This document shows positions 18,717 to 27,783 of a stretch of DNA of 64,000 bases, piece after piece. Positions within the stretch are counted from its first letter, which is position 1. Each line of letters begins with the position of its first letter. The DNA is from CAILKP01 sp038231815 (GTDB taxonomy: Bacteria > Planctomycetota > Phycisphaerae > Phycisphaerales > UBA1924). The position numbers and the translations under genes are program-made. Location: the NCBI GenBank assembly GCA_038231815.1, contig JBBRKQ010000003.1, forward strand, positions 1-64,000, in the 5' to 3' direction. The notes beneath the pieces were generated by a model, which worked only from the letters and a program-made list of their open reading frames with translations, was not told where the DNA came from and did not search any database.

Positions 18717-19334
18717 TTAGCGCCGCAGCGACAGCATGAGCTCGACAACGCCGATGTGCAGGCCGGTGGCCTGGGCGATGGATTGGGGGCTGTGTCCTTC
18801 GTGGCTTAGTTGCAGAACTTGCTGCGAGAGGGCATCGCGGGGGAGCACATCGCTGCCGCGGTCTTCGGTGGCGGACCAGTTGGTGGCATCGCTTTGGCGA
18901 CGACCCCGGGATTGGTGAGATTGGCCACCTAAGGGAACGGTGCTCTGACCGGTTTTGGATTCGACCACACCTCCGGCCTGGTCGCTTCGCATCATCATCT
19001 GCAAAGAGGCACTGGCGGCGTCTTGGCGCTGTTTGAGTTCGCTGAGGTACTGCTCAAGCTCGGTTGCGCTGGCGGCGAGTTCGTTTCGCGCCTGTTCGAT
19101 ACGGTCGATTGTGTCTTGGGCCTTTGAGGTGGCGGTGATCAGGCGGTCGGCGGTTTGTTTCTGCTCGGCCAAGAGTCGGAGCTTGTCGGTTCCGGTGAGG
19201 CGGGTGGCGGCGGTGCGGGCGTTGTTAAATTGTCGATTTTTAACGACAATCCACGCGGCCACGGTCATGCCGGTAGCGCCGAGGCCGAGCGAGGCATAGG
19301 GCAGGAACTCGATGAAGGGACTGATATCGGGCAC
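18717..19334 (-). CDS. DUF2802-like membrane-anchored coiled-coil protein
   Basis: 205 residues. One N-terminal membrane segment (about 10-32) is followed by a long predicted coiled coil (about 45-115, rich in Gln, Glu, Ala and Leu), a polar linker, and a short helix-turn-helix-like end (SQQVLQLSHEGHSPQSIAQA with GVVELMLSLRR). That ending resembles DUF2802, a family found near flagellar or motility genes in other bacteria. No motility genes are visible here, so a function is not inferred. It is divergent from tilS with almost no spacer. Confidence 0.7.
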   Translation of the reverse strand: MPDISPFIEFLPYASLGLGATGMTVAAWIVVKNRQFNNARTAATRLTGTDKLRLLAEQKQTADRLITATSKAQDTIDRIEQARNELAASATELEQYLSELKQRQDAASASLQMMMRSDQAGGVVESKTGQSTVPLGGQSHQSRGRRQSDATNWSATEDRGSDVLPRDALSQQVLQLSHEGHSPQSIAQATGLHIGVVELMLSLRR

Positions 19335-19384
19335 AAGTGGGGTATCGGCCCGGCCCGGGGGCCAAAGTGAGCGAACACTTCATC

Positions 19385-20521
19385 ATGGGCCATGCACCCC
19401 AGCGCGACAGTGCGAGTTTGCCGGTTGGCGGCAGCGATGAAGGGCGAACGCCCCAGGCTCTGGGCGGTGATTTGCTTGCGCAACTGCCAAAGGACACACC
19501 GGGCGTCTCGGCCGTGCTTGCGGCGTGGTATCGCATTCGGGACAAGCTGGCGGCAGAACGGAGTGTGGGGCAGACGGCGGGAGGTCTGCTGCTGGCGTGC
19601 AGTGGGGGGGCGGATTCATCAGCACTGGTGGTGGCGATGGCCAGCATAGCCAGAGCGCGGGAGCTGCTGGTGGTTGGGCATGTGATGCACGACTTGCGGC
19701 CGGCGGAGAATGTGGTGGCCGATGCGGCGCGCGTGGCGGAGCTGGCACGGCGGGTGGTGCCGGGTGGGCTCAGGTGTGTGCATACCAGTGTGCGGGTTGC
19801 GGCGGTTGCGGGCAATGCAGAGGCAAATGCACGTAAAGCGCGGTACGCAGCGCTGGGAGAGATGGCGGCTGAGTGCGGCTGTGATGTGGTGATGACCGGT
19901 CACACGCAGAACGATCAGGCCGAGACCGTGCTGATGCGGCTGATGCGCGGCGCTGGCCCGCGCGGCCTGGCGGCGATGCCCGAGTGCCGGCGGCTGGCCC
20001 CCGGCGCGGCAGTGTGGCTGGTGCGACCGATGTTGGCGGTGCCAGCGAGCGAATCAAAGGTAATGTGCGGCCGAGCGGGCTGGACATGGTGCGAGGATGC
20101 GACCAACGCCGATACCGCGATGCTGCGGGCGGCGGTGCGGCACAAGGTGCTGCCGCTGCTGGAGACGATTTGCCCGGGTGCAGCGGAGCGCATCGGTGGG
20201 GCTGCCGTGTTACAGCGAGATGCAGCGGAGCTCATTTGTGCCGCGGCGGAAGCGTGGTGCGACAAGGGGCCGCCGTGGAAGCGTGCGGAGCTGGCAAAGC
20301 TGAGCCCGGCGGTGATTGCTGAAATTTTGATGCGGGCGGCAGCGGGCCCGGGAGCGGATGCGGTGCGGCGTGCGAGCGTGGCAGCGGCGGTGCGGGCGAT
20401 TGTGGCTGGTGTGAGCCGACGAAAGGTTTTTGTGGTGGGCGGTGCGTTGGTGCAGGTGAGCGGCGCGGCGGTGTCGGTCGAGCGACGGGCGCTTGGTAAG
20501 GGCGGAAGTGTGGAGAGTTAA
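19385..20521 (+). CDS. tilS: tRNA(Ile)-lysidine synthetase TilS
   Basis: About 378 residues from the ATG at 19385. In-frame GTG codons at 19337 and 19367 are alternative starts, but the first abuts the divergent gene. The PP-loop ATP-pyrophosphatase motif reads LLLACSGGADSSALVVAMAS. Family landmarks downstream are HMMHDLRP-like (HVMHDLRP), NAEANARKARYAAL and GHTQNDQAETVLMRLMRGAG, the characteristic TilS active-site region. The enzyme converts C34 of tRNA-Ile(CAU) to lysidine, so that it reads AUA instead of AUG. The C-terminal domain is shorter and less conserved than in E. coli. Confidence 0.92.
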   Translation: MGHAPQRDSASLPVGGSDEGRTPQALGGDLLAQLPKDTPGVSAVLAAWYRIRDKLAAERSVGQTAGGLLLACSGGADSSALVVAMASIARARELLVVGHVMHDLRPAENVVADAARVAELARRVVPGGLRCVHTSVRVAAVAGNAEANARKARYAALGEMAAECGCDVVMTGHTQNDQAETVLMRLMRGAGPRGLAAMPECRRLAPGAAVWLVRPMLAVPASESKVMCGRAGWTWCEDATNADTAMLRAAVRHKVLPLLETICPGAAERIGGAAVLQRDAAELICAAAEAWCDKGPPWKRAELAKLSPAVIAEILMRAAAGPGADAVRRASVAAAVRAIVAGVSRRKVFVVGGALVQVSGAAVSVERRALGKGGSVES

Positions 20522-21551
20522 TGCGAACGGGTCCCGAAGCTGCACTGCTTCAGCTGAAGTAGCGACTGGCTGGATGAGAGCGCGAACCGATGATATTTAA
20601 CTCGTAACGGCCGGAACTTGCTCCAGAGCGGTTTGTTCCGCGCTGGTGGAGAAGTTACGGCCGATGCTGTGCGTGCGCGCTTCAGTGGCCGTTGATCGAT
20701 ACAAGACTTGATATCTCCTAGCGGAGTTTGACCGGCCGTTCTGAAGGTGGTGGCCGGACGTGGAAAACCTGTGAGCGAGAGCGGGGGTGCGTGCGGCGAG
20801 TGGAAGGGCCTTTGCCAAAAAGCTCTTGGGGGGAAACTTCCGGGGATTGTCGATCGGATCAAGCTGCAAAGCACTTGCGTTCGTGTGATTCGGGCACGCG
20901 ATTTCGTTGGGAACAAATACAACGCAAGGTGAACTTTAATTGCGAGCATCTTCGGGATTGAGTTTGCGGTGGGCAGAGACGCATTGCCAAAGTGGGCGGG
21001 GATGTTGCTTGCATCACGCAACAAACACTCGCCAGTGATGGAGATTGACATTGAGTGTGCGGATGCGTGAAGAAGTGGACCGCTGGCTGGCGGCGTGCCC
21101 ATCACGGCGTGTCACGACGCGGGGCGGTTGTGCGGCGCAGGTTCAGTAATTGCTGATAAATACGCGTGATTTTGCTGTGCCCACGTGTCGCGTGGCGGTT
21201 TGATTGATCTGATACCTGAGCTTGACTGGTGCACTCAAAAATTGTGATGCCGATGGCGATGGGTGAAGCCCGGAGGCTGCCCCAAGATACCAGCGATGTG
21301 AAATCTTTCGTGATGGCTCGCGCTCATGGGGAGTGCGATCATGGCGTCTGAGTTAGCCGGACGGATCGGGAGAACAAACTTGCGATTCGCTGAAGTGTGC
21401 ACGCCCGCCAACAGCCGTGGCCGAAGATATCCCTGATACATCGCAATCACGATAGATGCGCTTGCATCCGTCTCGCTGTGGGGTATTGTCAAGTGAACCG
21501 GTGTACAGGTGTGAGTCCACGCTTGGCACGCGGTCTTTTAAGGATTCTTTT
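20522..21551. other. Gene-free kilobase upstream of the stress-gene run
   Basis: About 1 kb with no ORF that looks coding on either strand, and less GC-rich than its surroundings. Near its end, TTGCAT (21462-21467) and TATTGT (21484-21489) with a 16-base spacer could serve as a promoter for the HMA-like gene at 21552. Nothing else could be identified. A decayed gene or an RNA gene cannot be excluded. Confidence 0.35.
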
Positions 21552-21953
21552 ATGAAGACAGATACACTCGCCTCGAGCAGGACAATTCAAATCGACGGCA
21601 TGTCCGGTGATGCTTGCGTGCAAAAGGTCACCGCCTCCCTGAAGAACATTCCAGGCGTGACAACCAAGTCAGTCACCGTTGGTTCAGCCATGATCGAAGC
21701 AGATCAGGCTGGATGTGATTCTGCCTGTGCAGCGATCAATAAGGCCGGGTTCAAGGCTCATTTGAAAACCAGCGAAAAGAAAGCCGATGGATCCAACTCG
21801 ATCGATGCATCCAGGGCTGCAGCTGATGGAAAAGACCACCACGGTTCTGGTCACAGCACACAATCAAATAAAAACGATGCCAATGACGGCAGCGTAAATA
21901 AATCCGTTGAGCCGAAGTCTGGCAACCAATCTCAGTCTGCCAAGTCTCACTGA
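21552..21953 (+). CDS. HMA-like protein with degenerate metal site
   Basis: 133 residues. The first ~75 resemble a heavy-metal-associated (HMA) domain, with the beta-alpha-beta pattern TIQIDGMSGDACVQKVTASL, then NIPGVTTKSVTVGSAMIEA, then INKAGFKAHL. The metal-binding MxCxxC loop reads MSGDAC, so only the second Cys remains. The second half is a low-complexity tail rich in Ser, Asn, Lys and His (DHHGSGHSTQSNKN). It could be a metal chaperone that has lost the canonical site or binds through the His tail. There is no adjacent metal pump; the nearest is ~8 kb away. Confidence 0.7.
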   Translation: MKTDTLASSRTIQIDGMSGDACVQKVTASLKNIPGVTTKSVTVGSAMIEADQAGCDSACAAINKAGFKAHLKTSEKKADGSNSIDASRAAADGKDHHGSGHSTQSNKNDANDGSVNKSVEPKSGNQSQSAKSH

Positions 21954-22327
21954 GTGAATTGTTCCGCCGCACCGGTGGTCTGATCGCGGTTGCAAACGCC
22001 GCGGGATGAGTAGAGCAGAGATTACCTTCGGTGCGTGAGGTGAAGCCCTCTGTCGTTTGTCTCGTCGCCGGGATCACCCACCGGCGGCGAGGCTTCCGAC
22101 GAGTTGTTGAAGCTCCAAGCAAAGGTCACAGGAGCGGTCTGCGGTGTGCAGCTTTTCGACTGCGATGGTGGGAAGGTGGGAGTGTGAGTTCAGCCCGTGC
22201 GATTGAGCAAGGCTTGGTTTCTTTGGATGACGGGAGATTGCGGGCGCTGGTTGGAGGTACTTTGAAAAAGGTACCTCGGACATTCTGTTTCTAACTGCAG
22301 CGGTTTATGCCCGAGAAGGTTGTTTCG

Positions 22328-23086
22328 ATGATGCGACTCCAATTGATATCGGTTTCCGTCCTTGTGATGGTGTCCGGTTTGGTGACTCAGGTCAGTGGGC
22401 AGACGCTGCGCACCGCTGGGAACTTCGCTGTTCTCGGCGGATCAGCGGTGACCAACACTGGCCTCTCAGTTTTTGATGCGAGCGTTGGCGTCTGGCCGGG
22501 GGTTTCGATCACGGGTTTTCCTCCCGGGCTGCTGGCGGCGGGGGCAATGCATCCCGGTGATATGCCAGCGCAGCAGGCGCAGGCTGATTTGACTGCTTGC
22601 TACAACCAGCTGGCAGCAATGACCACCACGCAAGTGCTTTCGGGTGTTGATCTTGGAGGAAGAACGCTAAGCCCCGGTGTCTACCGCTTTGATTCATCCG
22701 CACAACTCACCGGGTTACTCACCCTTGATGCGATGGGGAACGCGGATGCGGTGTTCGTGTTCCAGATCGGCAGTACGCTGACTACCGCATCTGCTTCGTC
22801 GGTTATGGGTATCAACGGTGCGAACGGATGTAACGTGTTCTGGCAAGTAGGTAGTTCCGCAACGCTTGGAAGTGGTACGAGCTTTGAAGGGAACATTGTT
22901 GCCTTGGCGAGCATCACTCTCAACGCTGGCGCGGTGATCACGGATGGTCGTGCCCTTGCCCGCAACGGTGCGGTCACGATGGATTCAAACAGCATTACTT
23001 CGGTGTGTATTCCAGCGCCCGCGGCCTCAGTGCTTTGGGCGGGAATCGGGCTTTGTGCGCTGAGGCGCAGACGCAGGACAACGTGA
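22328..23086 (+). CDS. DUF3494 ice-binding-like exported protein
   Basis: 252 residues from the ATG at 22328, which has AGAAGG eight bases upstream. A signal peptide spans about residues 1-24 (cleavage near VSGQTLR). The body carries DUF3494/ice-binding-like landmarks: GNFAVLGGSAVTNTGLS at the start, DLGGRTLSPGVYRFDSSAQL in the middle, and DAVFVFQIGSTLTT with FWQVGSSATLGSGTSFEGNI and NAGAVITDGRALARNGAVTM later. This family folds as a beta-solenoid; some members bind ice, others are adhesins. The C-terminus PAPAASVLWAGIGLCALRRR is a short PAP/PEP-type sorting tail of the kind common in planctomycetes. Whether it binds ice is not shown. Confidence 0.88.
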   Translation: MMRLQLISVSVLVMVSGLVTQVSGQTLRTAGNFAVLGGSAVTNTGLSVFDASVGVWPGVSITGFPPGLLAAGAMHPGDMPAQQAQADLTACYNQLAAMTTTQVLSGVDLGGRTLSPGVYRFDSSAQLTGLLTLDAMGNADAVFVFQIGSTLTTASASSVMGINGANGCNVFWQVGSSATLGSGTSFEGNIVALASITLNAGAVITDGRALARNGAVTMDSNSITSVCIPAPAASVLWAGIGLCALRRRRRTT

Positions 23087-23188
23087 GCCGAGATACGGAG
23101 CAGACAGCTTTATGGCTGTGCTCGGGTGAACGGTTCACGAGAGATCAGGTTCGTTTTTGATGGTTCGTTGCACTGAAAGGAATTTACT

Positions 23189-23353
23189 ATGGGCCTTATT
23201 TTGCTTATCGTCGTCATTCTCCTGCTCATTGGTGGGCTTCCAACCTGGCGTCACAGCAAGGATTGGGGTTACGGGCCAAGCGGCGGCCTCGGACTGGTGC
23301 TGGTGATTTTGCTCGTGCTAGTGGTGATGGGTTTCATTCCCAGAGGTTTCTAA
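23189..23353 (+). CDS. DUF3309 small membrane protein
   Basis: A 54-residue protein. It starts MGLILLIVVILLLIGGLPTW, continues HSKDWGYGPSGGLGLVLV, and ends after a second hydrophobic helix. The Leu/Ile-rich helix, the PTW-HS-WGYGPSGG loop and the second helix match DUF3309, a tiny two-helix membrane family of unknown function. An AAAGGA sequence precedes the ATG. It stands in a run of stress-type genes. Confidence 0.85.
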   Translation: MGLILLIVVILLLIGGLPTWRHSKDWGYGPSGGLGLVLVILLVLVVMGFIPRGF

Positions 23354-23591
23354 GTTGTTCTGAGCCACCAGCAAATTGAACCGGATGGTGCAAGGCCGTC
23401 CCAAGTGACCTGCGGAATTTTGGCCACTTGATGTATGGTGGTCGTATGTGAGGGTGGAGAGCAGGTGGGGGCCGGCGCTAGAGACCAGCCCAAGATGGCT
23501 CGGTGTTTCATGAGTGGGTCACCGCACTCTTTTACTTCGCATTTTCTTACCTTTCCCCGGCCTGGGCCGGGATATCTCTGTGAGACAAACT

Positions 23592-24017
23592 ATGAACTCA
23601 TTTTTCAGAAGCGTTTTTGTCAGTTCAATGTGTGCTGCCTCGCTGGCAGCGCTAAGCGGTTGCGACAACCGTGCGCCGTCAACCCCAGCCAAGGCCGACC
23701 TTCCCAAGCAAAGCCCGGCGCCAGACAATACCGCCAAGAACAAGGGTGACATCGCCGCGGAGGCAAAGACGCCCATGAACCAGTCAGAGTCTTCTGCTGA
23801 TATCAAGACTACGGCGAGTATTCGGCGGGCGATCATGGATGACAAGACCATGTCAACCAACGCCCAGAATTGCAAGATCATCACTGATAAGTCGGGCATG
23901 GTTACGCTTCGCGGCGTGGTGGACAGTCAGGCCGAAAAAGATGCGGTTGCTGCAAAGGCACGCGGGATCGCGGGCGATGCAAAGGTTGACAATCAGTTGG
24001 AAGTCAAGACCAACTAA
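23592..24017 (+). CDS. BON-domain lipoprotein
   Basis: 141 residues from the ATG at 23592. A signal peptide with a good lipobox (LAALSGC) predicts lipid attachment at Cys24. A polar linker leads to one BON domain (about 78-138), with IRRAIMDDKTMSTNAQNCKI, GMVTLRGVVDSQAEKDAVAA and a final VDNQLEV. BON domains occur in OsmY-type periplasmic proteins thought to bind phospholipid during osmotic stress. The neighbours support a stress role. Confidence 0.88.
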   Translation: MNSFFRSVFVSSMCAASLAALSGCDNRAPSTPAKADLPKQSPAPDNTAKNKGDIAAEAKTPMNQSESSADIKTTASIRRAIMDDKTMSTNAQNCKIITDKSGMVTLRGVVDSQAEKDAVAAKARGIAGDAKVDNQLEVKTN

Positions 24018-24261
24018 TTTTTTAGATAACCAGTCAGCAGTTGTGTCACGCAGAGGGGGAACATCCGCGCTGTCCCAAAGCTCTTTACGAAGAGTGGGCA
24101 CCGCCCGGTGTGTGCCAGCTTGCCGCTGAAAGCTTTGAAAGGTTTGTCCTGGCCGATTGGGAACATCCAAGGTCAAAAAGAAAAGGTGACGTATTTTACC
24201 AGTACCGAATGCACGCACTGAAGTTCCATCCGTAGCATCGCCTCCGATTCTTCCGAAGGTT

Positions 24262-24708
24262 GTGATTGTGAACGCAACTGATATCGATTCTGGCGCTGTG
24301 TCGGCAGCACGCCAAGAGATCAGTCAGGATCAAGTTTCTCGCGAGGATTCACTTCTCGGCGATGATGCAATTGCCAAAGAAGCTGGCCCGACTCCCGAGG
24401 TTGACCGTGTACAGGAAGCTGTGATGACCTCCATTTCGCCGGATGGGCAACCGCCGCAGCGTGAACTGCGGGTGACGGAATGGAAATGGGTGTTGGTGGC
24501 GTTCGCAGTGCTGATCGTTTGTGCCGCGGTATTGGTTCTGACCAGCAGCATGGCTTGGCCCACTGTGGCGTTTGCGGTGGTGATACTGCTCGTGCTGGTG
24601 GGTGCGACGATTCCGACCTTGGGTGCGGGCTTGCTTCGCGGGGGAGAGGAGAAGCGTGCTCGAGTGTCAGCGCTCCGGCAGGAGGGGCACGATCGCGCTT
24701 CTCGGTAA
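24262..24708 (+). CDS. Hypothetical two-helix membrane protein
   Basis: About 148 residues. An acidic, Gln/Ser-rich N-terminal half is followed by two adjacent membrane segments (WVLVAFAVLIVCAAVLVLTS and AFAVVILLVLVGATIPTLGA) and a short basic end. The start is a GTG (24262 or 24268). No family was recognised. It is co-oriented with the stress genes on both sides and lies 98 bases before the next one. Confidence 0.6.
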   Translation: MIVNATDIDSGAVSAARQEISQDQVSREDSLLGDDAIAKEAGPTPEVDRVQEAVMTSISPDGQPPQRELRVTEWKWVLVAFAVLIVCAAVLVLTSSMAWPTVAFAVVILLVLVGATIPTLGAGLLRGGEEKRARVSALRQEGHDRASR

Positions 24709-24806
24709 ACGGATTTCTTGATGAGGCCGAGGGCGGTTTGAAGTATGGGTGCCGGGGTTTTGATCGTTTTGTTCGTTTTCTTGCTCACTTTTTTTGGAGA
24801 TTTCAA

Positions 24807-25409
24807 ATGGCTACTGCAGTATTTTGCATCGCACCGTCGGAACTCATTGCCAATTCCATCGTCGGCAACCTGAAGGCCGCTGGTTTCTCGAACAACGACA
24901 TTTCCGTGTTGTTCCCGGACAAGTCCAGCACGCGTGACTTTGCGCACGAGAAGAACACCAAGGCGCCTGAAGGAGCAACCATTGGCGCTGGCTCTGGTGG
25001 CGTGGTTGGTGGGACGCTCGGTCTGCTGGCAGGTATTGGCCTTCTGGCTATTCCTGGTGTTGGCCCGTTCATCGCAGCCGGACCGATTATGGCCGCGCTC
25101 AGCGGCGTTGCCGTCGGCGCTGCGGTTGGCGGTGTGGCAGGCGCCCTGATTGGCATGGGCATTCCGGAACTGGAGGCCAAGCGTTACGAGGGCAAGATCA
25201 AAGATGGCAACATTCTGATCTCGGTCCACGCTGATACTTCCGAGCAGGTGACTCGTGCCAAGCAAATCTTTAAAGACGGCATGGCCACAGACATCAGCTC
25301 CGGTTCAGAAGCGGGCACTCCTAGCGCCAAGATCGATGCTTCTAAGCCCGTCATTCACACCATGCCGGGTGCACTTCCGTTGGCCGCCGAGCGTATCTCT
25401 ACGTTCTGA
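24807..25409 (+). CDS. General-stress-type protein with glycine-zipper-like membrane segment
   Basis: 200 residues from the ATG at 24807, with GGAGA just upstream. The N-terminal ~60 residues form an alpha/beta domain (TAVFCIAPSELIANSIVGNL, then NDISVLFPDKSSTRDFAHEK). A Gly/Ala-rich hydrophobic stretch follows (about 60-115, GGVVGGTLGLLAGIGLLAI onward), then a second alpha/beta segment (KIKDGNILISVHADTSEQV). I recognise it as the family often labelled general stress protein or DUF3341-like. Known members are stress-associated; the molecular function is unknown. Confidence 0.8.
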   Translation: MATAVFCIAPSELIANSIVGNLKAAGFSNNDISVLFPDKSSTRDFAHEKNTKAPEGATIGAGSGGVVGGTLGLLAGIGLLAIPGVGPFIAAGPIMAALSGVAVGAAVGGVAGALIGMGIPELEAKRYEGKIKDGNILISVHADTSEQVTRAKQIFKDGMATDISSGSEAGTPSAKIDASKPVIHTMPGALPLAAERISTF

Positions 25410-25515
25410 TGCTTGATACAGATTAAACCTGCGGGCACCGCCGGGAACGGGGGTGGCCGCATTGGTTTCGACTCGGTCCCAGCCTCGCTCGGGTAACAAC
25501 TGCCCGCTAGAGTAC

Positions 25516-25543
25516 TTGGAGACGGCTCTGTTGTTTTTATATT
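25516..25543 (+). promoter_or_regulatory. Candidate sigma-70 promoter of the entericidin gene
   Basis: TTGGAG (25516-25521) and TATATT (25538-25543) are separated by 16 bases, within an otherwise GC-rich region. The pair lies 20 bases before the entericidin start, so the leader would be very short. Confidence 0.5.
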
Positions 25544-25563
25544 TTCCGAGGAGATTTTTGCGT

Positions 25564-25716
25564 ATGAAGCTTGCTTCTAAAGTCGTTGTCGCTTGTGGGC
25601 TCGTGGTTGTTCTGCTGAGCATGGCGGCTTGTAATACGGTCAAGGGTGTGGGCAAGGACACTGCGGCCGTCGGTGACAGCATCAAGAACTCCGCCGAGAA
25701 AAATGGCGCTGATTGA
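25564..25716 (+). CDS. Entericidin EcnA/B-family lipoprotein
   Basis: 50 residues. The protein begins MKLASKVVVACGLVVVLLSM, with a lipobox ending in LSMAAC. A short amphipathic segment follows (NTVKGVGKDTAAVGDSIKNS). Size, lipobox and the NTVKGVGKD core match the entericidin family, small membrane lipoproteins linked to stress or stationary-phase lysis in enterobacteria. GAGGAG lies upstream at a normal distance. No second entericidin (antidote or toxin partner) lies next to it. Confidence 0.85.
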   Translation: MKLASKVVVACGLVVVLLSMAACNTVKGVGKDTAAVGDSIKNSAEKNGAD

Positions 25717-25861
25717 GTGGCTGGCTTCGCCCACGGTTGGTGCGGGCTGATACGCCGGGTGCTGTTGGAGCAGTCGGTGTTCTGCTGCGCAGGATTACAC
25801 AGGCCAGTGCTGTGATGCTTGGCCACGTTCCCGGTCGCTCCCAAGAATAGTGTGAGGCTGC

Positions 25862-27082
25862 TTACTTATCTGAGCGCACAAACCGTGTCCCAGAGCGAAT
25901 GACAAGGCGGCGCAGTTCCAGAATCGTTAGATCGGCCCGCACTTGGGCCGGTTCGAGCTCAGTCTGGCGGATGATCTCATCTGCCGTGAGAGCCGCCGCC
26001 GTGAGGGCTTCGATGAGCTTGCTCTGTGTAGGGCTGAGGCTGGCGGTTCGGGCGGTTGCCGGTGCGGCCGGGAGGACATTGCCTCCGGAGAAGGGAAGCT
26101 CGCCGGTTTGGCTTGCGGCTTTCACATCCGCCATCGGTTGAAAACGGTCTCCGTGGGTTCCGGCCAGGGCATGGCGTGCGGGTCCATCGAGCAGTTCCAG
26201 AACATCGTTCGGTGAGATTACCAGCGCAGCACCGCCGGATTTGATGAGCTCGAGCGTACCTTCTGATGCGCTGGAGTCGACTCGACCGGGTACTGCGAAA
26301 ACCTCGCGGCCGTGCTCTTCAGTGGCGATTTTGGCTGTTATAAGCGAGCCAGAGTGTTTGCCAGCTTCGATGACCAGCGTTCCCAGCGAGATGCCGCTGA
26401 TGATGCGATTGCGGCCGGGGAAGTTCTCAGCGCTGGGTGCCGTGGCCAGTGGCAATTCACTGACGATCGCACCCCTTCCGGAGGCGATGGTTTCAAAGAG
26501 TTCAGCGTGCTCCTGCGGATAAATATGCTGGAGACCGCAGCCCAAGACGGCGATGGTTCGACCACCGGATTTGAGCGCTGCGCGATGGGCGACGCCGTCG
26601 ATCCCGCGGGCACCGCCGGAGACGATGGTGATTCCGGAGGAGGCGAGGTGGCCGGCAAAACGCTCCGCTTGTTCGCGGCCGTACTGAGTGCATTGGCGGG
26701 AACCAACAAGGGCGAGCGGGAAGCGATCACCGGAGGCTGGATCTAGACTGCCCTTGATGTAGAGCAGGACTGGCGGACTGGGAATGGTTCGCAGCAGCGG
26801 CGGGAATTGCGGGTCTTGCCGCGTGATGATGCGAACGCCGAGTTCGGCAGCGAGTTCGATTTCACGATCGGCTATTTTGTATGCTGTTTCTTTACCAGCC
26901 ACGATTTTGCCAGCCCGATCCGGGCCGATGCCGGGGACTGATTTCAGCCGCTCGCTGCTGGCTTCAAGGATGGCCGCGGGTGAACCAAGTGCGGCCAGAA
27001 GCCTGTCGAGCAGGACAGGGCCGATACCGGGGAGATGGCTGACTCGGAGCAGATCAAGGTGAGCGAAGGGTGAAGAGTGCAT
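25862..27082 (-). CDS. dprA: DNA processing protein DprA
   Basis: 406 residues. An N-terminal helix-hairpin-helix region (LPGIGPVLLDRLLAALGSP and VPGIGPDRAGKI) is followed by the Rossmann-like DprA fold, with ALVGSRQCTQYG, TIVSGGARGIDGVAHRAAL, VLGCGLQHIYPQEH, ENFPGRNRIISG and AGKHSGSLITA. A C-terminal winged-helix-like segment ends the protein. DprA loads RecA on incoming single-stranded DNA during natural transformation. No other competence genes are in the window. The gene is co-oriented with the CYTH gene and ligA. Confidence 0.95.
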   Translation of the reverse strand: MHSSPFAHLDLLRVSHLPGIGPVLLDRLLAALGSPAAILEASSERLKSVPGIGPDRAGKIVAGKETAYKIADREIELAAELGVRIITRQDPQFPPLLRTIPSPPVLLYIKGSLDPASGDRFPLALVGSRQCTQYGREQAERFAGHLASSGITIVSGGARGIDGVAHRAALKSGGRTIAVLGCGLQHIYPQEHAELFETIASGRGAIVSELPLATAPSAENFPGRNRIISGISLGTLVIEAGKHSGSLITAKIATEEHGREVFAVPGRVDSSASEGTLELIKSGGAALVISPNDVLELLDGPARHALAGTHGDRFQPMADVKAASQTGELPFSGGNVLPAAPATARTASLSPTQSKLIEALTAAALTADEIIRQTELEPAQVRADLTILELRRLVIRSGTRFVRSDK

Positions 27083-27154
27083 GGTCTTCGTGCGACACTC
27101 TGGCGGAGGTGCGGGTGGGTGGAGAGGGCGGGTGGAAAGTGTGGCCGGGAGGTG

Positions 27155-27664
27155 TTATTCGGATTCGGCGGCAAGCATGTCGGAATAGCTGGCTGAGAGC
27201 GGTTCACCCAGCACCGGCCCAAAGTGGCGGCGGAGTGTGTCAACACGCTCATACCCCTTGGCCAGGTTGTTCTGTGGGGTCACTAGTGCTTCGAGTTCAA
27301 AGAAGTTGCCAAGGCCATCGACCTGATCGAGGTGGATGCGCACGCCCTCGTGCATGTACACCTCGCGGACTTTTTTGACGACAACCCAGACCGGTGGTTC
27401 CTGCAGGCCAAAGACGGCGCGGGCTTCCTGGAGGGAGTAAATCTTAAAGCGGCTGAGCCGACTCTTGGCGGCGTTCTCGCGGTGGTAAAAGATATATTCC
27501 GTCGGGAAGCCCTCACTCTCGCGGCGCTTGAGTCGACCATCAGCGAGTTTGAAGTAGGTATCGGTTTGCTTCAGCGTTTCGGCGAGTGGCGACTTTAACG
27601 CCGCGCACAGGGTTCGGGCCAGTGGCAGGTCTCGGAGTTCGCACTTGATCTCGACGTTTTGCAT
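27155..27664 (-). CDS. CYTH-domain protein (class IV adenylate cyclase / triphosphatase type)
   Basis: 169 residues. The start MQNVEIKCEL contains the ExK metal-binding strand of CYTH proteins. It is followed by TDTYFKLADGRLKRRES, YHRENAAKSRLSRFKIYS and VHLDQVDGLGNFFELEAL-like strands (IHLDQVDGLGNFFELEAL). These charged residues line the tunnel that binds triphosphates. Members are adenylate cyclases, thiamine triphosphatases or inorganic triphosphatases; the substrate cannot be chosen from sequence. It lies between ligA and dprA on the same strand. Confidence 0.85.
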   Translation of the reverse strand: MQNVEIKCELRDLPLARTLCAALKSPLAETLKQTDTYFKLADGRLKRRESEGFPTEYIFYHRENAAKSRLSRFKIYSLQEARAVFGLQEPPVWVVVKKVREVYMHEGVRIHLDQVDGLGNFFELEALVTPQNNLAKGYERVDTLRRHFGPVLGEPLSASYSDMLAAESE

Positions 27665-27783
27665 GCAGGTTTGAGTTTAGACGGGGAGCCAGCCGGGCAG
27701 CCGGGATGGGGACCCTCAATTGCACAAATTGGCGGGCGGCTGCGTTGGATTCCTGTCGTTGTGAGCCATTGGGTCACGTGTGG

